This document shows positions 15,369 through 23,757 of a stretch of DNA of 44,037 bases, one piece after another. Position 1 is the first letter of the stretch. Every line of letters starts with the position of its first letter. Below the pieces are notes generated by a model. It ran no database searches. It was not told where the DNA came from and was given only the letters and a program-made list of their open reading frames with translations. The stretch is from Terriglobia bacterium (GTDB lineage: Bacteria > Acidobacteriota > Terriglobia > Bryobacterales > Bryobacteraceae), in the NCBI GenBank assembly GCA_020073615.1, contig JAIQEX010000045.1, positions 1 through 44,037 on the forward strand, written 5' to 3'. Made by a program: the position numbers and the translations under genes.

Positions 15369-17348
15369 GTGGGGACTGCAAATCTTGCTCCAGCTTCCGG
15401 TGCCCCGGGACTACCGGTTCGCCGCGACTGGCTCGATGTCACTGTCCGTCTTGCGACATCCTGGGCCGGTCTCTTCACTGCGTATGTGGCCGCTCTGATT
15501 CTGGCGCTCACCAGGTTCAAGGAGCTCACTAAGGACCTCCACGATCAAGGCATCCCGCCGTGGCTCGGCGTGGCCCTCATTGCCGCCTTCCCGCTGCTTG
15601 CATTGGTATTCTCCACCATTCCTTCAGTCATCGAGCAGCGCCGCATCAAGCGTTACTCCGAAATCACCGGAACTATCCAGACGGGGTACTTCACGCTCCG
15701 TCCCCGCGAGAACGAAGAAGGTTTCGAGCGCGCCGACAACGCCCACCAGGAGGTCCTGCGCTGGATCGAAAATACCGGGGAGCCGGTCTTGTACCTTACC
15801 GGCGCTTCCGGAACCGGCAAGAGTTCTCTGCTTTCGGCATGGGTGATACCCAAACTCAAGCGTGAAAACCACGTCGTCATTCAGCTCCGGGGCTACGAAG
15901 AAGATCTGCTTGCGCGGATCAGGGACAAGCTTCTGCAGCCGGGTGTAATCTGGGACAAGGCGCCCGCACGAACCGACGACCTGCGATCGCTGTTCACTCG
16001 CGCTACGCAACGTCTCGGGGAGCGCCGCCTGCTAATCGTCGTCGACCAGTTCGAAGAGTTTCTCATCCTCACCGGCCAGGAGTGGCAAACAGCCTTCCGG
16101 CAGTTTCTTTGCGCAGAGCCGATCGGCCGCCTCACGTTCCTCCTGGTGTATCGGCCCGAGTACGAGGGTTTCATCCAGGACCAGCCCTGGCCTAAGCTGC
16201 AACTCGATATGAACCGGAGAGTGATTTCGCCTTTCACCGAAAACGCAGCGCAGGAGTTTATGCGCAAGTCCGGTCTCACGGTGAACACGGACCTCATGCG
16301 CAGCGTCTTGCGCGAGGCCGCCGAAATCGAGCAAACCGCCGGCCTCATCCGCCCCGTAACCATAAACCTGTTGGGCCTGGTGCTGGGCCGGTTTTCCAGC
16401 GGCCTGCCGCGCCGGTTTCGCGGGGGGCTGATCCGCGGCTTTCTACGAGAATCCCTCGCGCTCCCCGAAGTCCGCGATGTAGCTGGCAAACTCATTCCGC
16501 AGCTCATCACCGACAACGTCACCAAGCGGCCGCGTACGGTCGCCGGCCTGGTGCAGGCAACGGCACTCTCAGCTTCCGCCGTACGCGCGTGCCTGCGCCG
16601 GCTGGGCGAAAGCGACCGCGCCCTGGTTCGCCCCCTCGACCAGCAGCAGGAAACCTGGGAGATTTCGCACGACTTCCTGGTTCCCCTGCTCGATTCCATC
16701 GTGGCGCGCCGGACGATTTCCTGGTGGCGGAGCGTCCGCCCCTGGCTGCCTTGGACTGCCACCGCAGTGATGGGAATTGCAGCCTTGGCAATCCCGTGGG
16801 CGACGAGCCAGGATCCCAGGGCGGCGCTCACCAGGCAGGGTTGGACGGTCCGTGAAAACGAGGGCATCCTGGAAGTGCAGAGAAACGACCCCATCCCGCC
16901 GGAGAGCATGCCCATCCTACGCCGGCTTCCCGCTCCGTGGTCACTCATCGTACACGGTTGGAAGGTGACGGACGTATCGGCATTGCGGGAGCTGAGGAAC
17001 CTGACTCAGCTCAACCTCAGCGAAACGAACGTGACTGACATATCGGCCTTGCGGGGGCTGACGCACCTGACTCAGCTCAACCTCAGCGAAACGAAGATGA
17101 CGGGCGTATCGGACCTGGAGGAGCTGAATAGCCTGACCTTGCTCAACCTCAACAACACCGAGGTGAAATACATATCGGCCTTGCGGAGGCTGAAGAACCT
17201 GACCCGGCTCGACCTCAGCTTTACGAACGTGAAGGACGTATCGGCCTTGCAGGAGCTGAAGAACCTGACCCGGCTCGACCTCAGCTTTACGAAGGTGACG
17301 GACGTATCGGCCCTGCGGGAACTGAAGAATCTCCGTATCGTAGAATAG
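15369..17348 (+). CDS. Membrane-anchored STAND-type NTPase with leucine-rich repeats
   Basis: A protein of about 659 residues. Two hydrophobic helices (about 31-47 and 64-85) are followed by a P-loop NTPase of the nSTAND1 type: Walker A GASGTGKS (145-152) and Walker B LLIVVDQFEEF (221-231), with a helical/winged region ending in 'ISHDFLVPLLDSIV'. A third membrane helix (about 458-478) precedes a C-terminal leucine-rich repeat of 22-residue units ('DVSALRELKNLTRLDLSFT'). By topology the NTPase is cytoplasmic and the repeats are periplasmic. STAND proteins act as switches in signalling and anti-phage defence; whether this one does is inference. The GTG start at 15369 is uncertain since no ribosome site is evident; the frame is open far upstream. 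No obvious partner gene. Confidence 0.85.
   Translation: MGTANLAPASGAPGLPVRRDWLDVTVRLATSWAGLFTAYVAALILALTRFKELTKDLHDQGIPPWLGVALIAAFPLLALVFSTIPSVIEQRRIKRYSEITGTIQTGYFTLRPRENEEGFERADNAHQEVLRWIENTGEPVLYLTGASGTGKSSLLSAWVIPKLKRENHVVIQLRGYEEDLLARIRDKLLQPGVIWDKAPARTDDLRSLFTRATQRLGERRLLIVVDQFEEFLILTGQEWQTAFRQFLCAEPIGRLTFLLVYRPEYEGFIQDQPWPKLQLDMNRRVISPFTENAAQEFMRKSGLTVNTDLMRSVLREAAEIEQTAGLIRPVTINLLGLVLGRFSSGLPRRFRGGLIRGFLRESLALPEVRDVAGKLIPQLITDNVTKRPRTVAGLVQATALSASAVRACLRRLGESDRALVRPLDQQQETWEISHDFLVPLLDSIVARRTISWWRSVRPWLPWTATAVMGIAALAIPWATSQDPRAALTRQGWTVRENEGILEVQRNDPIPPESMPILRRLPAPWSLIVHGWKVTDVSALRELRNLTQLNLSETNVTDISALRGLTHLTQLNLSETKMTGVSDLEELNSLTLLNLNNTEVKYISALRRLKNLTRLDLSFTNVKDVSALQELKNLTRLDLSFTKVTDVSALRELKNLRIVE
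16962..17291 (+). repeat. Five tandem 66-bp units encoding leucine-rich repeats
   Basis: Five full 22-codon units plus a partial sixth (to 17345) lie inside the STAND gene. The last two full units are almost identical at the DNA level, which points to recent unit duplication or gene conversion. Conserved core: (V/I)SALxxLxxLTxLxLSxT. Confidence 0.85.
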
Positions 17349-17440
17349 GCACCGTCTCGACTCAGCGATTTCCCTTCACGGAGTTCGGTTTCCGCTCGCT
17401 GGCAGGTGCCACGGTTGGGATTCGCGAGGTCGATTAACAC

Positions 17441-17470
17441 AGGAGACCTGCCGCCCGCGGCAGACCTCCC
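17441..17470. terminator. Possible bidirectional hairpin
   Basis: CTGCCGC and GCGGCAG (17448-17463) form the core of a hairpin, flanked by partly pairing AGGAG and CTCC. It lies between the convergent stops of the STAND gene and the DUF1328 gene. No T tract is present. Confidence 0.35.
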
Positions 17471-17495
17471 GTGCCGTTCCGACGCCCGCGCGGCT

Positions 17496-17657
17496 TCAAA
17501 CCGCGCGGCGGCCAACCAGGAGTGCGATCAGCCAGATCACCAGGAAAACGAAGAACAGGACTTTGGCGATTCCCACGGCCGCTCCCGCGATGCCGCCAAA
17601 CCCGAGCACCGCGGCCACCAGCGCAATAATTAGAAAGATCAACGACCAATGCAACAT
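17496..17657 (-). CDS. DUF1328 family small membrane protein
   Basis: A 53-residue protein, [20 protein letters not shown] at the start, with two hydrophobic helices joined by a short Gly/Ala turn ([15 protein letters not shown]) and ending [10 protein letters not shown]. This sequence and length match the DUF1328 (YtjA-like) family of tiny inner-membrane proteins, often linked to envelope or general stress; the role is not established. The ATG at 17657 follows the G-rich AAAAGGGT stretch and is preferred over an upstream in-frame start at 17678 because family members begin with ML-x-W-x(2)-IF. It converges on the STAND gene. Confidence 0.88.
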   Translation of the reverse strand: MLHWSLIFLIIALVAAVLGFGGIAGAAVGIAKVLFFVFLVIWLIALLVGRRAV

Positions 17658-17746
17658 ACCCTTTTCCCTCCTGGGCAAATCTGCCCCGCTGTGGAAGAGG
17701 CAGGCTGAGCGCCATTGTGTTTCCGCACGCAGTTCTGCTTGCTCCA

Positions 17747-17823
17747 GACCACGTTGGTCCGGCCAGGAAAATCACGCATTGAGAAATAAGGGGTTACGAA
17801 AGCCCCGGACCAGGTTGGTCCGG
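17747..17823. repeat. Pair of GACCA(C/G)GTTGGTCCGG repeats
   Basis: GACCACGTTGGTCCGG at 17747-17762 and GACCAGGTTGGTCCGG at 17808-17823 are direct repeats 61 bases apart with one difference. Each is also self-complementary (GGACCA/TGGTCC for the second). They lie between the DUF1328 gene start and the end of the BNR gene and could be operators or a short dispersed repeat. Confidence 0.5.
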
Positions 17824-17833
17824 CGGGACCGTG

Positions 17834-17856
17834 GGGGCCTGAGACTGGCAGGCCCC
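17834..17856 (-). terminator. Hairpin terminator of the BNR gene
   Basis: GGGGCCTG and CAGGCCCC form an 8-bp stem with a 7-base loop, starting 11 bases after the stop codon of the leftward BNR gene. No T tract follows on that strand. Confidence 0.5.
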
Positions 17857-17866
17857 GCAAAGTTCG

Positions 17867-20800
17867 CTACTTGCCCGGTTTCCACTCCGGCAGGCGGCCA
17901 GGCGTGGGCGGCGCGCCGGCGGCATCGAGCTGCTTTTCGAGACCCTTGATATCGGTCTCGATCAGTTTGCGGAGCTTGGGCAGCTCGGCGGCCAGTCCCT
18001 CGGAGGCGATCTGGTATTGCTCCATCGCCGTCTTGGTGGGATGGCCGGTGGTGGCGCGAGTGGGCGAGGCGGCTGCCTGCATGTGCTCGGCAATGGATGC
18101 GGGCGAGCCTTCGTTGTGCGAGCGCCAGACGCGGTCGCCGGAGAGGGCCATGTTGATGTCGGCCAGGTTCCTGTCCAGTCGCAGCGACTCCTCGCGCAGC
18201 TTGGCGGGCAGGCTGGGCGTGGCGTCGATGGCGCGGCGGATCGCGGAAAGCCGCGTGCCCGCTTCGGTGGCGGCCTCCTGGGTAGCGGTCATGGCCTTCT
18301 GTAAAGTGGCGAGCTTTTCCTGAAATGCAGCCAGGGCCATGCGATCCTCTTTGCTGTTGGGGCCCTCGGCCACCACTTCGAACGTCTGTGAGCCGGCCAG
18401 CGGGGTGATCACGCCGCCCTGCCGCTTCGCCAGCGCCACGGTGTACTTGCCGGGAAGCGCCAGCGAACCGCCCCCGCCGCCGCGTCCGGCGAAAGCCACC
18501 GGCGGCTCGTCCTCGCCTCCGGCGCCGCCACCGCCTCCCGCACCACCACCGGGGCCGCCAAAGCCGCCGCCGCCACCTGCGCCGCCACGGCCTCCGCCAC
18601 CACCCGCGCCGCCACGGCCGCCCCCGCCGCCGCCGAGCGGTATCGCCGGCGCCAGGGCCACGCCCTGCGTGCGCAGATCCCAGTTGATGCGATGAACGCC
18701 GCGCGTGGCCGGCGCATCGAATCGCCGAATCACCTTACCGGAGGCATCGCTGATCGACACCACGACTGCCGGCGCTTCTTCCTGGGCCTCGGCGTGCAGT
18801 TCCTCCGCCGTCGGATAAGGCGGCGTTTCGCCTTTCTGAATCGCGGCGCGCTCGCGCTGCTGCCGCTCCGCCTGTTTGGTGCGGATGGCCTCCTTCAGGT
18901 TGAAGGTGATCGCCGCGCCGATGGGCGGATTGGGCGCCGTGAAATAATTCGTCCCCAGGTCGCCCCCGGGATTGTAGGGCAGGTAGGACAGCGCGTTCTT
19001 CACGGGGAAGATGGCGCTGTCCTTCTGGAGCATTTCGGCGGTGGCCAGCCGCAACGGGCTGTAGTCGTCCAGAATATAGATGCTGCGGCCGAACGTGCCG
19101 ATCACCAGGTCGTCGGTCTGCTTCTGTATGGCCAGGTCGCGCATCATGATGGTGGGCAGGCCCGCGTTGAGCTTGATCCACTTCTCGCCGCCGATGTTGG
19201 TGAAGTAGAGTGCGAACTCGGTGCCGGCGAACAGCAGGTTCTTGTTGATGTGGTCCTCGGCGATGGCGTAAACGCCGCCGCGCTCCGGCAGGTTGCCGGA
19301 AATGTTCACCCAGGTCTTGCCGCTGTCGGTGCTCTTGATGAGGTAGGGCTTGAAGTCGCCGTTCTGGTGGTTCTCGTAGGCCACGTAGACCGTGCCGGCA
19401 TCGTGCTGAGAGGCCAGAATGCGCTGCACGTAGGCGTCTTCGGGAACGCCCGCGGGCTTTTCGATTTTGCTCCACGTCTTGCCGCCGTCGGCGGTGACCT
19501 GCACCAGGCCGTCGTCGGTGCCCACGTAGATCAGGCCTTCCTGTTTGGGCGATTCGGCGATGGCCGAGATGTTGTCGTAGAGCGCGGTCGAGACATTCTT
19601 CTGGATGGCGTCGATGGTCCACACCTTGCCCATCAGCGGCAGCTTATTGCGGTCCAGTTGGCGGGTAAGATCGCCCGACACCGCGCGCCAGCTATCGCCG
19701 CGGTCGTCGCTGCGGTACAGCTTCTGCGCGCCGAAGTAGAGGCGGGTGTTGGAGTGCGGGCTGACGATCAGCGGGGCGTCCCAGTTCCAGCGCATGGCGG
19801 GGTCGCCCTTGCCCGGCTGCGGCTGGATGCTGACGCGCTCGCCGGTGCGCTTATCGAAACGGACCATGCCGCCGTTCTGCATGTTGGCGTAGACGGTGTT
19901 GGGGTCCTTGGGGTCCACGCGCGAGTAGAATCCGTCGCCGCCGTTGGTGACGAAGCAATCGTTGTTGGTGAGCGACGTGTTCTTGGTGCGGGCGTTGCAG
20001 CCGAAGCTGTTGTTATCCTGCGTGCCGCCGTAGACCTGGTAGAACGGCGCGTTCTCGCTCACCGTCACGTCGTACAACTGCGCGGTGGGCAGGTTGGCCT
20101 TGAAGATCCAGGTGGCGGCGCGGTCGAAGCTTTCGTAGATGCCGCCATCGCATCCTACCAGGTAGTGCTCGTTATTCTTCGGGTCGACCCAAATTTCGTG
20201 ATTGTCGACGTGCTTGTTGCGCGTGGGGAGCGTGGCCAGCGTGCGGCCGCCATCGTCCGAGACTTCAATATTGACGCCGTGAATGTAGACGCGGTCGGCG
20301 TTGGCGGGGTCCACCTGCACCTTGGCGTAATACTGCCCCTGCTGGTCGGAGGTGTTGCGCCGCTCCCAGGTGGCGCCGTTGTCGGTGGAGCGGAACAGGC
20401 CGCCGCGGCCCTCGTTGGCCTCCACCTGCGCGTAGATCATGCTGGGATTGGACGGCGCGTAGTTCAGGCCGATGCGTCCCAGGTCGCCTGAGGGGAAGCC
20501 GCCGGCCACCTTAGTCCAGGACTTGCCGGCGTCGATGGAGTGCCACAAGGCGCTTTCCGGACCGCCGTGAATGATGCCGAAATAGCGGCGCTGGCGCTGG
20601 TGAGTAGCGGCGAACAGGTGGTCGGGGTTGCGCGGGTCCATCACCACGTCGGAGCAGCCGGTGTAGTCGCCCACCTTGATCAGGCTCTGCGACCAGGTCT
20701 TGCCGCCGTCGGTGGTTTTATACAGGCCGCGCTCGCCGCCGCCCTTCCACAGGGGGCCCGGCGCGGCCACGTAGACCACGTTGGAATCGCGCGGGTCCAC

Positions 20801-21259
20801 CACGATGCGGGCGATGTGCTCGGTGCTTTTCAGCCCCATGTTGCGCCAGGTGCGGCCGCCGTCTTCGCTCTTGTAGACGCCGTCGCCATAGGAGACGCTG
20901 CGCTGGTTGTTGTTCTCGCCGGTGCCCACCCAGACGATCGAGGGATTCTTGGGATCGATAGTGATGGTGCCGATGGAATAGGATCCCTGGTTGTCGAACA
21001 CGGGCGTCCAGGTGGTGCCGTTGTTGCGGGTCAGCCACACGCCGCCCGAGGCCTCGGCCACCAGGTAGTGGCTGGAATCGTCGGGGAACACGGCGAACTG
21101 CGACACGCGGCCCGAAATGAACGCCGGCCCGATCTGGCGGGCCCGCAGACTAGCGAAAGTCTGCGCGTTGATGGGGTCCTGGTTGCGCGGCGGCGGTCCT
21201 CCTTCTTCCTGCGCGAGGGCAGACAAAGAAAGACACAATAGGAGCGGAAATAGCCTCAT
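17867..21259 (-). CDS. Exported BNR/sortilin-type beta-propeller repeat protein
   Basis: A 1,130-residue secreted protein. A signal peptide (MRLFPLLLCLSLSALAQ) is followed by about 700 residues with many Asp-box/BNR motifs (SEDGGRTW, TTDGGKTW, STDNGATW, TADGGKTW, STDSGKTW), as in sortilin-type VPS10 propellers and exo-sialidase-like folds. The propellers probably bind or process glycans or proteins; no catalytic set is evident. Residues about 880-940 are an extreme Gly-rich tract, followed by a helical C-terminal region. Such very large proteins are frequent in Acidobacteriota. A TATACT box lies only eight bases before the ATG and there is no ribosome-binding site, so the transcript may be leaderless. 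The substrate is unknown. An 8-bp hairpin follows the gene. Confidence 0.88.
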   Translation of the reverse strand: MRLFPLLLCLSLSALAQEEGGPPPRNQDPINAQTFASLRARQIGPAFISGRVSQFAVFPDDSSHYLVAEASGGVWLTRNNGTTWTPVFDNQGSYSIGTITIDPKNPSIVWVGTGENNNQRSVSYGDGVYKSEDGGRTWRNMGLKSTEHIARIVVDPRDSNVVYVAAPGPLWKGGGERGLYKTTDGGKTWSQSLIKVGDYTGCSDVVMDPRNPDHLFAATHQRQRRYFGIIHGGPESALWHSIDAGKSWTKVAGGFPSGDLGRIGLNYAPSNPSMIYAQVEANEGRGGLFRSTDNGATWERRNTSDQQGQYYAKVQVDPANADRVYIHGVNIEVSDDGGRTLATLPTRNKHVDNHEIWVDPKNNEHYLVGCDGGIYESFDRAATWIFKANLPTAQLYDVTVSENAPFYQVYGGTQDNNSFGCNARTKNTSLTNNDCFVTNGGDGFYSRVDPKDPNTVYANMQNGGMVRFDKRTGERVSIQPQPGKGDPAMRWNWDAPLIVSPHSNTRLYFGAQKLYRSDDRGDSWRAVSGDLTRQLDRNKLPLMGKVWTIDAIQKNVSTALYDNISAIAESPKQEGLIYVGTDDGLVQVTADGGKTWSKIEKPAGVPEDAYVQRILASQHDAGTVYVAYENHQNGDFKPYLIKSTDSGKTWVNISGNLPERGGVYAIAEDHINKNLLFAGTEFALYFTNIGGEKWIKLNAGLPTIMMRDLAIQKQTDDLVIGTFGRSIYILDDYSPLRLATAEMLQKDSAIFPVKNALSYLPYNPGGDLGTNYFTAPNPPIGAAITFNLKEAIRTKQAERQQRERAAIQKGETPPYPTAEELHAEAQEEAPAVVVSISDASGKVIRRFDAPATRGVHRINWDLRTQGVALAPAIPLGGGGGGRGGAGGGGGRGGAGGGGGFGGPGGGAGGGGGAGGEDEPPVAFAGRGGGGGSLALPGKYTVALAKRQGGVITPLAGSQTFEVVAEGPNSKEDRMALAAFQEKLATLQKAMTATQEAATEAGTRLSAIRRAIDATPSLPAKLREESLRLDRNLADINMALSGDRVWRSHNEGSPASIAEHMQAAASPTRATTGHPTKTAMEQYQIASEGLAAELPKLRKLIETDIKGLEKQLDAAGAPPTPGRLPEWKPGK

Positions 21260-21267
21260 GGACGAAG

Positions 21268-21273
21268 AGTATA
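21268..21273 (-). promoter_or_regulatory. -10 element suggesting a leaderless BNR transcript
   Basis: TATACT on the minus strand ends nine bases before the first base of the ATG at 21259. With the usual 6-8 base distance to the transcription start, the mRNA would begin at or within a few bases of the start codon. The bases in between (CTTCGTCC) contain no Shine-Dalgarno sequence. No good -35 box is seen. Confidence 0.4.
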
Positions 21274-21361
21274 ACGCACGGCGCGGAGGGCGGGGGGCGG
21301 GCCCGTGACCCCGTTATGCAAAGTTGCCAGAATGCATCGCACTGAGGCATCCTGATGACAT

Positions 21362-21673
21362 ATGCCTCACTCCCAGACGACCATGAGACGCCGCGACGCG
21401 GAGAAACCCGGCAAGAGTCGCCGGCGCAAAGCCGGATCGCGGTGTACGGTCGGACTGGCTCCCGCTCTGGCGAATCAGGTGCAGCGCTACGCCGAGACGG
21501 TGGACACGAGCATCAGCAAGGCGATCGCGGCGCTCGTCAGGCTTGGCCTCGAAAGCCAAGAGAGCCGCAAGCGCGAATTCTTCAGAAGACTGAAGGAGAA
21601 TTTAGCCGGCGACGACCCACACCAACAGGATCGATTGGTCGATGAATTCCGCGCCCTGATACTTGGCCGTTGA
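21362..21673 (+). CDS. Ribbon-helix-helix-like small protein, possible antitoxin
   Basis: A 103-residue protein. A basic N-terminal tail (MRRRDAEKPGKSRRRKAGSR) is followed by a stretch that fits a ribbon-helix-helix DNA-binding fold: a short strand (CTVGLAPALANQVQRYAE), then 'TSISKAIAALVRLGLESQES', and a charged C-terminal helix. RHH proteins usually act as dimeric repressors, often as antitoxins that control their own operon. The ATG at 21362 is the first; another in-frame ATG follows a few codons later, so the start is uncertain. It ends four bases before the start of the small frameshifted gene, which argues for an operon. It is divergent from the BNR gene. The assignment rests on pattern alone. 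Confidence 0.6.
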   Translation: MPHSQTTMRRRDAEKPGKSRRRKAGSRCTVGLAPALANQVQRYAETVDTSISKAIAALVRLGLESQESRKREFFRRLKENLAGDDPHQQDRLVDEFRALILGR

Positions 21674-21677
21674 AGGC

Positions 21678-21919
21678 ATGCCCAAGATTCAGTGGGAACG
21701 GTTGCCCAGGGAAAAGTGGGCCCACCTGCGCGATCGCGCAAAGGAGCGGCGGATTTCCGAGGAAGATCTGTTCGATTTGGCTGAATGGAAGCGCAGGATC
21801 CCGACGTGCCGGACGACGACTGGTTCAAGGACTTCGGAACGTTTAAGCTGTGCGGTAAGCGCAGATATCCCAGTACGTTTCTGCTCGCCGGGCAAGCGGC
21901 GCGGGGCAAGCGGTTGTGA
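21678..21919 (+). pseudogene. Frameshifted small gene downstream of the RHH gene
   Basis: The first frame encodes MPKIQWERLPREKWAHLRDR and continues to 'EEDLFDLAEWK' (to 21791), then becomes unlike a natural protein. Stepping back one base at 21791 restores a sensible sequence, AQDPDVPDDDWFKDFGTFKL, then CGKRRYPSTFLLAGQAARGK, up to TGA at 21917-21919. Together they would make one protein of about 80 residues, a build I associate with small conserved proteins ending in 'W(F/Y)KDFGxFKxCG ... PxTFLLxGQ', though I cannot confirm the family. Either the gene carries a one-base deletion, or it is read by -1 slippage, or these are two overlapping ORFs (the second with ATG at 21785). With the RHH gene it resembles a decayed toxin-antitoxin-like pair. 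Confidence 0.5.
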
Positions 21920-21975
21920 CGCTGCCAGGCGCTCTCAACTCGCCCGGACCATCGGGTATCATAGGTAGCACTCCT

Positions 21976-23733
21976 ATGGACAGACGAACCTGGCTGCAAT
22001 TGATCAGCGTCCTGGCCGCCGCGCGGCCGGGAGCTTCGCAACAACGGCCGCCCGTTACCACGCCGCCGCCACCGCCTGGCGCGGCGACGCCGGGCGGTCC
22101 GGGACGCGGCGGTCCGCCGCTGCCCATGCGCATCACCAAAGAGCAGGTCGAAGGAGCGCTCAAGCTGTTTGGCCTGGAGTTCCAGGATGCCGAAATCGAC
22201 TTGATGCTGCGGCGCGTGAACCAGTCGCTCTCCACTTATGAGGGCGTCCGCAAGATCGATGTGCCTTACGGCACCGAGCCGGCCATCACCTTTCATCCGG
22301 GGCTTCCCGGCCGCGTGCCCGTCAAGGGTCCGCCGCGGTTTGCGCCTACGATTGCGAAATCCGCCGCGAAGGCGCCGGCGAACCTGGAGGACCTGGCGTT
22401 TTGGCCGGTCGCCGAACTGGCGCCGCTGGTGCGCTCGCGGGCGGTTTCTTCCACGGCCTTGACGAAAATGTACCTGGAGCGGATGAAGAAGTATTCGCCC
22501 AAGCTGCTTTCCGTGGTCACGCTCACCGAGGAAGCCGCGCTCCAGCAGGCCGCCGCGGCCGACGCGGAGATCAAACAGGGGCATTACCGCGGGCCGCTGC
22601 ACGGGATTCCCTTCGGGGTGAAGGACCTGTTCGACACCAGGGGCATCCTGACCACTTGGGGCGCGGAGCCGTTCCAGCAGCGCACGCCGGACGCCGACGC
22701 CACCTGCGTGGAACGGCTGTACAAGGCGGGCGCGGTGCTCATGGCCAAGCTGTCGATGGGCGCGCTCGCCATGGGCGACCAGTGGTTCCGCGGACAGACC
22801 AAGAGTCCGTGGCCCACCGCGGCGGGCAAAGAGAAGGGCGAGTACGACCGCGGGTCGAGCGGATCTTCGGCCGGTTCGGCCGCCTCCACCGCCGCCGGAC
22901 TGGTGGGCTTCGCGCTCGGCACGGAAACGCTGGGCTCCATCGTCTCGCCCTCGACGGCGTGCGGCACGGTGGGCCTGCGCCCCACCTACGGGCGCGTCAG
23001 CCGGCACGGCGCCATGGCGCTGAGCTGGACCATGGACAAGATCGGGCCCATCTGCCGCGGCGTGGAAGATTGCGCGCTGGTGCTGAACGCCATCTACGGA
23101 CCGGACGGCCACGACCGCAGCGTCACCGCCGACCCCTTCCACTGGGAGCCGCGCAAGCCGCTCAAGAGCCTGCGCGTGGCGGTCTTGCAGAAAGACTTCG
23201 ACAGCATGCAGGCGGGCGACCGCAAGAAAATCTACGACCAGGCGCTGGCCGATCTGAAGGCCGCCGGGGTGGCCATGACGCCGGTCGAGTACAAAGAGGA
23301 CCTGGCTTCCATCCGCTTCCTGCTGGATGCCGAGGGCGCCGCGGCCTTCGACGATATCACGCGCGATGGCGCGGTGCGCACCCTGCGCATGCAGGGTGCG
23401 GGCGACTGGCCCAACACGTTTCGCAGCTCGCGCCTGATCCCGGCGGTGGAGTACATACGGGCACAGCGCATCCGCACGCTGCTGGTGGAGCGGTTCGAGA
23501 AGTTCATGGCCGACTGGGACGCCATCGTGCTCGCCCCCAACAACGGCCTGCTGACCACCACCAACCTGACGGGCAACCCGCAAGTGGTGATGAAGTGCGG
23601 GTTCCTGAACGGCGTGCCGCAAGCGATCAGTTTTCTGGGGAAGATTTACGATGAGGGATCGCCCCTGCGCGTGGCGCTGGCCTACGAGCAGGCGACGGAG
23701 TGGCACAAGCGGAACCCGGTGCTGCTGGCGTAG
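21976..23733 (+). CDS. Amidase-signature family hydrolase, exported
   Basis: A 585-residue enzyme of the amidase-signature family, which hydrolyses amide bonds with a Ser-cisSer-Lys triad. The Lys lies in 'MAKLSMGALAMGDQ', and the Ser-rich signature in 'GSSGSSAGSAASTAAGLVGF' followed by 'ALGTETLGSI'. The N terminus (MDRRTWLQLISVLAAARPGA) resembles a Tat or Sec signal, and a Pro/Gly-rich linker follows. The start at 21976 was chosen for this signal; earlier in-frame codons look like non-coding sequence. An unusual N-terminal region of about 100 residues (residues 45-140, 'ITKEQVEGALKLFGLEF') precedes the catalytic domain. It sits 24 bases before an M24 peptidase gene, so both may degrade peptides or amides in the periplasm. 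It is not a GatA for tRNA. Confidence 0.9.
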   Translation: MDRRTWLQLISVLAAARPGASQQRPPVTTPPPPPGAATPGGPGRGGPPLPMRITKEQVEGALKLFGLEFQDAEIDLMLRRVNQSLSTYEGVRKIDVPYGTEPAITFHPGLPGRVPVKGPPRFAPTIAKSAAKAPANLEDLAFWPVAELAPLVRSRAVSSTALTKMYLERMKKYSPKLLSVVTLTEEAALQQAAAADAEIKQGHYRGPLHGIPFGVKDLFDTRGILTTWGAEPFQQRTPDADATCVERLYKAGAVLMAKLSMGALAMGDQWFRGQTKSPWPTAAGKEKGEYDRGSSGSSAGSAASTAAGLVGFALGTETLGSIVSPSTACGTVGLRPTYGRVSRHGAMALSWTMDKIGPICRGVEDCALVLNAIYGPDGHDRSVTADPFHWEPRKPLKSLRVAVLQKDFDSMQAGDRKKIYDQALADLKAAGVAMTPVEYKEDLASIRFLLDAEGAAAFDDITRDGAVRTLRMQGAGDWPNTFRSSRLIPAVEYIRAQRIRTLLVERFEKFMADWDAIVLAPNNGLLTTTNLTGNPQVVMKCGFLNGVPQAISFLGKIYDEGSPLRVALAYEQATEWHKRNPVLLA

Positions 23734-23757
23734 CGGAGTGAACGCGGGAGGGCGCGC

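Noticed and set aside
16962-17345. CRISPR-like periodic repeat of 66 bases
   Set aside because: The repeats are in frame, contiguous without unique spacers, and encode leucine-rich repeats.
18692-20491. Rightward open frame of 599 codons opposite the BNR gene
   Set aside because: No signal or domain; antisense of a recognised BNR-repeat protein.
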